Shown here: positions 5,798 through 11,176 of the stretch, one piece after another
Numbering within the stretch: the stretch's first letter is position 1
Layout: each line of letters starts with the position of its first letter
Source of the DNA: Alphaproteobacteria bacterium
GTDB taxonomy: Bacteria; Pseudomonadota; Alphaproteobacteria; Rhizobiales; Aestuariivirgaceae
DNA: 11,176 nt
Reading direction: 5' to 3'
Assembly (NCBI GenBank): GCA_024279045.1
Contig: JAJRRZ010000289.1
Coordinates: forward strand, 1 to 11,176
Program-made: the position numbers and the translations under genes
Notes under the pieces: model-generated
What the model saw: the letters and a program-made list of their open reading frames with translations, nothing else
What the model was told of the DNA's origin: nothing
Database searches by the model: none

Positions 5798-8700
5798 ATG
5801 GCTCAGCCGAACAACCAGCAAGGCACACCGGCGCAACAGCAGACAGCCACGCAAGCACAGCAGCCGGCCCCCGCCATGCATGCGGCACGGCCCGGCGCGG
5901 CCAACCAGAACGACGCCGCCACTGCCGCCCTCATCGCCCGGCTGCACCAACGTCCGCCGGCCACACCGCTGATGCTGGCCCTGGTGGCCAGCGTGGCATG
6001 GACATTGCTGGCGGCATTCATCTACGCGCCGCAGATCAGGGCCCTGCCCGAGCCTGCTGGCCCACAGGGGCTGACATTCATCGCCCAGGCGCTGGCCACA
6101 TGGCTGATGCCCATCGCCCTGGCATGGGGTGCGGCAGCCCTGTTCCGCCGGGCGCAGCACATGCGGCTGGTTTCGGAAACACTGGCACAGGTAACCCTGA
6201 ACCTGACCCAGACGCCCGTCAGTGGCGAGGCCGAACGGGTACAGCAGGCCGGCGCTACCCTGCAGGCAGAGATTGGCCAGCTTCTGGAACGGCTGGAACA
6301 CACGGTGGAACGGGCACACAAGGTGCATCAGGCTGCGCAACAGGAAGTAGGCGCCATCGAGCACGCCCTTGGCGAGAGCGAAGACCGCATCAATGCGTTG
6401 ATGACCGGATTGGCCGCGCAACGCCGGACGTTGACGGAAATCGGCCAGGCGCTGCATCAGGAAACCGTGCCGTTGCTCCAGCAACTGGACGAGAGCACCA
6501 GGCGGCTGGAACACAGCGCCGAAACCGCCACCGGCAAGCTGGCGCAGGTGGAAGCCACCTTGCGCGACTCTGCAAATAACGTTCTCGACACTTTGGAGAA
6601 AGCCGCCACCAAGGCCCGAGCCGGCACCCAGGCTCTGCAGGAAGAAACCGCCCGGCTGGAAAGCCTGACCGCCTCGCTGCTTGACGGCCGTGATCAGGTA
6701 GCCACCCTGTTTGCCGATCAGGGCAGCTCGCTTGAAGCATCGCTGGTCACCATCCGCGAACAGCAGCAGGCGCTGCAGGAAGAAATTGCCGTCCTGCAAG
6801 CGCAGATTGCCGAGGCAGCCAGCCAGGCGCGCGAAATGCTGGCCGAGACCGGCGAAACTACCACACAGGCCATCAACCAGGCCGCCAGCCACACGGCGGA
6901 AACCCTTCAAGGTGCGACGGCGCAGGCCATCGAAACCATCAAGACCACCAGCCACGGCAACAGGGAGCTGTTGCAGCGCTCGGCCAGCGAGACAGCTGCC
7001 GCCATGCAGGCCGCGGTGGAAAACGCCGGAGGCAAGGTGGCCGAACTGTCGCAATCGCTCAATGACAGCATCTCCCAGGCCACGCAGGCCACCACCCAGG
7101 TGCTGCAGGAGACGGGCAAGGCCATCGGCACGCAACTGGCCGGGCTTACACAGGATCTGGACACCCGCCTGGAAAGCATCGGCCAGCACCTGCACGAAGT
7201 TGTGGAATCGGCCACTGGTCAGGCGCAGGAGCGTCTTGAGCAAACCACCACCGCCTTCTTCAATCGCATGGAGAACGTCTCCGCTCATTTCGCCGACACG
7301 CTGAACGCCGCAGTACAGGAGGTTCAGAGCCGTGGTGAAAGCTCCGTGGCGGCGCTCTCCGGCAGCCTGATGGAACTGGCCGACACCCTGCATGCACGCT
7401 TGCAGGAAACGGGCGAAAGCCTTTCCAGCCGGCTCGGGGAAACAGGTGAGGTCGTGAGCGCTCGCATGGAAGAAACCGGCGCCAGCTTCACCACCACCCT
7501 GCAGGACACCACCCAGCGCCTCGGCGCCATGCTGGAGCAGCACACCAGCGCCCTGACCCACGCCGCGCAACTGGCTGCCTCTCAACTACAGGAAACGGGC
7601 AATGCCACCGGTGAACGACTGGAACAACTGGCGGCGGAGCTGCAACAACGCATGAGCGGCAGCGGCGAGAAGGTGATCGCCTCACTGCGTGAAATGGGCG
7701 GCTCGCTGGAAGAAAACCTGCTGTCCGTTTCCGGCACTTTCCTGCACAACGTGGCGAAGGCGCGCGCCGAGCTGGAAGACTACCTCGGCGCCACCACCGG
7801 CGAGATGGCCACAAGCATGGAAAAAACCGCCACGGAAGTGCTGCAGCGTGCCCAGCACGTCAGCGCCCGTGTGCGCAAACAGATGGAAGGGGCTTCTATG
7901 GCGCTGGCGGAGCAGATGGACACCAGTGCCGCAAAGGTTGTCGGACGCATCGAGGAGGGCGCCACCCGCCTGCTGGAGGAACTGTGCCAGGCCGGCGCCC
8001 AGCTCGAAGAGCAAGTGGACACCACCGGCGAGCGCCTGCAGGCGCGCATCCGCACCACGCTGGAACGTTCCACCCACGCCCTGCAGGGGGCCGGCAGCAG
8101 CCTGAAGGAAACCTTGGAAACCGGCGCCAGCGCCTTTCGCAAAGAGGTGGAAGGCAGCTCGGCAATGTTCTTCAGCCACATCGAAGATGCAACCGGGCGC
8201 ATGACCGAACCACTCGGTGCGGCGCTGAACAAGCTGCAGGAAACCGGCAATGGCGCGGCGGCACGGTTGCATCAGCAACTGGCGCAGACCGTCGCCGATC
8301 TGGAACAACGCTTCGGCGAGGCGGGCGGACAGGCCCTGGCCCGCATGGAGGAAACCGGCGGTGCGCTGACCTCCAGCATCACCACCTTTACCACCCATGT
8401 GAAGGAAACCTTCGAACTGGGTAGCGCAGCTCTGCGTGAACAGAGTGAAAAAACCACAGCCCAGGTGCAGCAGGTGGCAACAGAAGTGGCCCAGGAGATG
8501 CAGCAGGGCACCCAACGCATTATGGAAGCCGGCTCACACATCACCAGTCAGGCCGCTACGCTGGCCGAAAAGGTGGAGCAGACCGCCAGCACCGCCTGCG
8601 AACAACTGGCCAACAGCAGCGAGACGGTCGTGGCCAGCATGACGGAAGCTTCGCAGGCCACCACGCAGAAACTGCAACAGGCCGCGCAAGCCGCCACCAG

Positions 8701-11113
8701 CCAGATGGTAGACAGCGCCGAGGCCTTGGCCGAAAAGGTGGAGCAGACCGCCAGCACCGCCAGCGAACAACTGGCCAACAGCAGCGAGACGGTCGTGGCC
8801 AGCATGACGGAAGCTTCGCAGGCCACCGCGCAGAAACTGCAACAGGCCGCGCAGGCCGCCATCAGCCAGATGGCAGACAGCGCCGAGGCCCTGGCCGAAA
8901 AGGTGGAGCAGACCGCCAGCACCGCCAGCGAACAACTGGCCCACAGCAGCGAGGCGATCGTGGCCAGCATGGCGGAAGCTTCCCAAGCCACCGCGCAGAA
9001 ACTGCAACAGGCCGCGCAGGCCGCCACCAGCCAGATGGCAGACAGCGCCGAGGCCCTGGCCGAAAAGGTGGAGCAAGCCACTGCATCGGCCACACGGCAA
9101 TTGCATCAGACACACACGCAAATCGGTGGCCACCTGCAAACATTCCAACACCAGTTGGGAGAAGTGGCGCATACCATCAGCAGCGAGGTCAGCCAGACCG
9201 CCAGCAATCTCGGCGAAAAACTGGCAGAGGCCGCAGAAGCCCTCACTGGCCAGCTTGGCACAGCCGCCAATATCGTCAATGGCAAACTGCAGAACGTCGC
9301 AAGCAGCGTCGAGGAGCGCCTCGACAACCTGCGCAACACCGTTGCCGGACACCTGGCCGGTGCAGCGGAAGAGCTTGGCGGCGCCATCCGCACCAGTGGT
9401 GGCGAGGTCATCACCTCCATGAAAGGCCTGCATAATGAGCTGCAGGAACGCCTCGCCGCGGCCAATGCACTGCTGACAGAGGTATCCGGCGAGGTGAGCA
9501 AGCATCTCGACACCACGGGCGAGCGCTTCGTGCAGACGCTGGACAATGCCGCCAGCCATGTGCTGGACGGCTTGAAGGAGGCGGCGGAAACCTTCGAGAC
9601 GCGTCTGACCGCCACCGGCGATACCGTGCTGGGCCGTTTCCAGCAGACAGGCAAGGTCATCTCCGAGCAGCTCGAGCAGGACACCACCCTGCTGACCACC
9701 CGCTTCGACGAGAAGTCCGCGGAAATTGCCGCCCATCTGGAAAAGGCCACCGACTTGCTGCAGCAGCAGGCGGAGTTGGCATCGGGCAACTTCCGCAAGA
9801 CGGTGGCCGGCTTCCGCACGCAACTGGACGAGCACCACCAGGCGCTGGCCGATCATGTGCAGGCCCTGGCCGACGGCTTCAGCAGGAAGCTGGAAGGAAC
9901 CTCGGCGGAGATCACCGGCCGTTTCGAGGCCAGCGCCGGACAGCTTTCAGGGCAGTTGGCGCAGGCCATGCAGACGGTCTCCAGCGCCACCAGCGCCTTC
10001 GACACGCGCATCGGTGAACTGCTGGCCCAGCGCGAGAATATCTTTGCCGACACGGTGGCCAACATCGAGCAGCGCCTCGGCCAGACGGACGCCGCCATCC
10101 GTGCCTACCTGGACAGCGTGGATGGCTCCCTGGGCAACACCACGCAGCAGGCCGAACAGGCCGCCGCCCTGCTGCGCCAGCACGCCGAGGCCGCGGCGCA
10201 CACCCTGCAGGAAGGCGTGACGCGCATCGAACAGACCGCCGAAGGACGGCTGGGCCAGATCGCCGAGACCATCCGCGCCCAGCACGAGCAGCTCACCGCT
10301 GCCATCAACGCCATGCTGGAGCACACCGTGAGCGACTTCTCCGCCACTGGCGAGCTGTTGCAGCGCGTTGCCCACCAGGTAGTGCAGGAGATGGAGGGCG
10401 TGCGCAACGAACTGCGCCAGGCCATGCTCGACCTGCCGGAGAAGGCCCGCGCCAACACCGAACAGATGCACCAGATGATCTCCGACCAGATCTCCGCGCT
10501 CAATGCGCTTGCCGAGGTGGTGCGCCAGCAAGCCATGGCCATGGAGGTGTCGGGACCTGGAGTGTATCTGACGCAGGACGGACCGCCACCGGGAAAATCT
10601 GAGGGCGTCGCGGCGAGTGCTCCGCAAGCCGCCGGCGCCCCCAGCCGCAAGCGGAGCAGCCACGGCAATGCCGCTGCCACGGCGCCAGGCCCGGCAGGCA
10701 AGGCCACCCATAGGCCATCCCGGAAAAAACAGGCCCAGCCGGCCCTGCAAGCCAACGAGACCAAGCACCTCGTGGATGCCGTGAACCAGGCCAGCCGCAA
10801 GCTGGCGCAGGAGCTGTTCGGCGCGCTGCCGGCGGATCTGGAGCAGCGCTGGAACGAAGGCGATGCCGCCGCTTTCACCCATCACCTGGCCGTGCGTGAA
10901 CAGCGCCGCGTGATGGCGCAGGTGCAGCGCGACTACAGCCGTTCGGACAAGTTGCGCAATGCCGTGGACGCCTACATCGCCCGCTTCGAGGAACTGCTGG
11001 AAACAGTAGGCAATGGGCCCGATGGCGAGCAACTGGTGGATTCCTGCCTGGCCTCCGACAGCGGCCAGCTATATCTGCAACTGAACCACGCCATCGGACG
11101 GCTGCGGCAGTAG
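5798..11113 (+). CDS. Giant membrane-anchored hendecad-repeat (apolipoprotein-like) protein, GPR/TipN-like polar scaffold candidate
   Basis: About 1771 residues. Residues 1-56 are Gln/Ala/Pro-rich. Two hydrophobic segments at about 57-76 and 92-116 would anchor it in the inner membrane, followed by FRRAQHMRLVSETLAQV. From about 200 to 1580 it is a continuous Ala/Gln/Glu/Thr-rich helix built of 11-residue blocks, many close to R(L/M)EETGExLxx. Residues 922-1086 are three near-identical 55-residue copies. A basic Pro/Ala-rich linker (about 1585-1650) leads to a compact C-terminal domain (about 1652-1771, with FGALPADLEQRWNEGD and a YIARFEELL helix). From memory, the region after the second membrane segment and the C-terminal domain resemble the 'apolipoprotein A1/A4/E-like' giants of Rhizobiales. 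That group includes Growth Pole Ring protein of Agrobacterium, a ring-forming polar-growth factor. TipN of Caulobacter shares the layout. Function is inferred from architecture. No HAMP or chemotaxis signalling tip is present, so it is not a chemoreceptor. Confidence 0.85.
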   Translation: MAQPNNQQGTPAQQQTATQAQQPAPAMHAARPGAANQNDAATAALIARLHQRPPATPLMLALVASVAWTLLAAFIYAPQIRALPEPAGPQGLTFIAQALATWLMPIALAWGAAALFRRAQHMRLVSETLAQVTLNLTQTPVSGEAERVQQAGATLQAEIGQLLERLEHTVERAHKVHQAAQQEVGAIEHALGESEDRINALMTGLAAQRRTLTEIGQALHQETVPLLQQLDESTRRLEHSAETATGKLAQVEATLRDSANNVLDTLEKAATKARAGTQALQEETARLESLTASLLDGRDQVATLFADQGSSLEASLVTIREQQQALQEEIAVLQAQIAEAASQAREMLAETGETTTQAINQAASHTAETLQGATAQAIETIKTTSHGNRELLQRSASETAAAMQAAVENAGGKVAELSQSLNDSISQATQATTQVLQETGKAIGTQLAGLTQDLDTRLESIGQHLHEVVESATGQAQERLEQTTTAFFNRMENVSAHFADTLNAAVQEVQSRGESSVAALSGSLMELADTLHARLQETGESLSSRLGETGEVVSARMEETGASFTTTLQDTTQRLGAMLEQHTSALTHAAQLAASQLQETGNATGERLEQLAAELQQRMSGSGEKVIASLREMGGSLEENLLSVSGTFLHNVAKARAELEDYLGATTGEMATSMEKTATEVLQRAQHVSARVRKQMEGASMALAEQMDTSAAKVVGRIEEGATRLLEELCQAGAQLEEQVDTTGERLQARIRTTLERSTHALQGAGSSLKETLETGASAFRKEVEGSSAMFFSHIEDATGRMTEPLGAALNKLQETGNGAAARLHQQLAQTVADLEQRFGEAGGQALARMEETGGALTSSITTFTTHVKETFELGSAALREQSEKTTAQVQQVATEVAQEMQQGTQRIMEAGSHITSQAATLAEKVEQTASTACEQLANSSETVVASMTEASQATTQKLQQAAQAATSQMVDSAEALAEKVEQTASTASEQLANSSETVVASMTEASQATAQKLQQAAQAAISQMADSAEALAEKVEQTASTASEQLAHSSEAIVASMAEASQATAQKLQQAAQAATSQMADSAEALAEKVEQATASATRQLHQTHTQIGGHLQTFQHQLGEVAHTISSEVSQTASNLGEKLAEAAEALTGQLGTAANIVNGKLQNVASSVEERLDNLRNTVAGHLAGAAEELGGAIRTSGGEVITSMKGLHNELQERLAAANALLTEVSGEVSKHLDTTGERFVQTLDNAASHVLDGLKEAAETFETRLTATGDTVLGRFQQTGKVISEQLEQDTTLLTTRFDEKSAEIAAHLEKATDLLQQQAELASGNFRKTVAGFRTQLDEHHQALADHVQALADGFSRKLEGTSAEITGRFEASAGQLSGQLAQAMQTVSSATSAFDTRIGELLAQRENIFADTVANIEQRLGQTDAAIRAYLDSVDGSLGNTTQQAEQAAALLRQHAEAAAHTLQEGVTRIEQTAEGRLGQIAETIRAQHEQLTAAINAMLEHTVSDFSATGELLQRVAHQVVQEMEGVRNELRQAMLDLPEKARANTEQMHQMISDQISALNALAEVVRQQAMAMEVSGPGVYLTQDGPPPGKSEGVAASAPQAAGAPSRKRSSHGNAAATAPGPAGKATHRPSRKKQAQPALQANETKHLVDAVNQASRKLAQELFGALPADLEQRWNEGDAAAFTHHLAVREQRRVMAQVQRDYSRSDKLRNAVDAYIARFEELLETVGNGPDGEQLVDSCLASDSGQLYLQLNHAIGRLRQ
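8561..9055 (+). repeat. Three tandem 165-bp in-frame repeats within the giant gene
   Basis: Copies lie at 8561-8725, 8726-8890 and 8891-9055, and about 20 bases of a fourth begin at 9056. Copies 1 and 2 differ at about 6 of 165 bases, copies 2 and 3 at about 8, so they are roughly 95-96% identical. Each encodes 55 residues (five 11-residue blocks) starting LAEKVEQTAS and ending DSAEA. The exact multiple of 11 keeps the helical phase. The low divergence points to recent duplication. Confidence 0.95.
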
Positions 11114-11176
11114 TCGGCGTGAGGGGGCAATCCGACATGGCCAGGCATTCGCCGCTGCACACCCCCCTGCCCTGCC

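Noticed and set aside
5735..7585. 616-codon open frame on the minus strand opposite the giant gene, and a similar 440-codon one at 8534-9856
   Set aside because: They are antisense frames created by high GC and the repetitive Ala/Gln/Glu coding pattern. They have Gly/Leu/Arg/His-rich composition and no domain, while the plus-strand frame carries clear structure throughout.
8561..9055. CRISPR array or non-coding satellite
   Set aside because: The 165-bp units are contiguous without spacers, in frame and coding, and match the protein's 11-residue pattern.
5798..11113. Chemoreceptor or phage tape-measure protein
   Set aside because: There is no periplasmic sensor, HAMP or conserved signalling hairpin, and there are no phage structural genes nearby. 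Hits to such proteins would be expected from composition alone.
11114..11176. G/C-rich tail with GAGGGGG and ACCCCCCTGCCC, resembling bases 2747-2758 after the DUF1015 stop
   Set aside because: The possible stem is only about six base pairs with a loop of some 35 bases. The shared 12-base C-rich string may be chance in GC-rich DNA.

Overview
The window reads as chromosomal DNA of a GC-rich alphaproteobacterium. This placement is an inference from gene content: a ferredoxin next to a thioredoxin-reductase-like ferredoxin-NADP+ reductase, a TTAACCAT element resembling a CtrA half-site, and above all a giant two-transmembrane, 11-residue-repeat protein whose ends resemble the large 'apolipoprotein-like' polar proteins of Rhizobiales. 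The genus cannot be told from this sequence. There are no rRNA, tRNA, CRISPR, IS or phage genes.

Layout. (1) Bases 1-1385, plus strand: the 3' end of a PD-(D/E)XK restriction endonuclease gene, cut by the window edge, followed 11 bases later by a beta-class DNA methyltransferase. Together they look like a type II restriction-modification pair. (2) 1484-2743, plus strand: a DUF1015-family protein. (3) 2789-4864, minus strand, read right to left: a [2Fe-2S] ferredoxin, a ferredoxin-NADP+ reductase 3 bases behind it, then a small class I SAM methyltransferase 57 bases further on. A promoter with a perfect TTGACA -35 box and a strong leader hairpin precede the ferredoxin. (4) 5037-5420, minus strand: a stand-alone histidine phosphotransfer (Hpt) protein. 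(5) 5421-5797: a 377-base divergent intergenic region with several inverted repeats and the CtrA-like site. (6) 5798-11113, plus strand: one gene of about 1771 codons, nearly half the window. The last 63 bases hold no recognisable gene.

How the parts may work together. The endonuclease and methyltransferase should form a self-contained defence module. Ferredoxin and its reductase should form an NADPH-linked electron-transfer pair. The giant protein is the most interesting item. It has a Gln/Ala-rich N-terminus, two membrane segments, roughly 1300 residues of almost unbroken 11-residue (hendecad) helix that includes a recent 3 x 165-bp tandem duplication, a basic linker, and a compact C-terminal domain. 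This architecture matches membrane-anchored polar scaffolds such as Growth Pole Ring protein of Agrobacterium, and more loosely TipN of Caulobacter. A divergently placed Hpt phosphorelay protein and a CtrA-like site upstream would fit cell-cycle control, but that link is inference.
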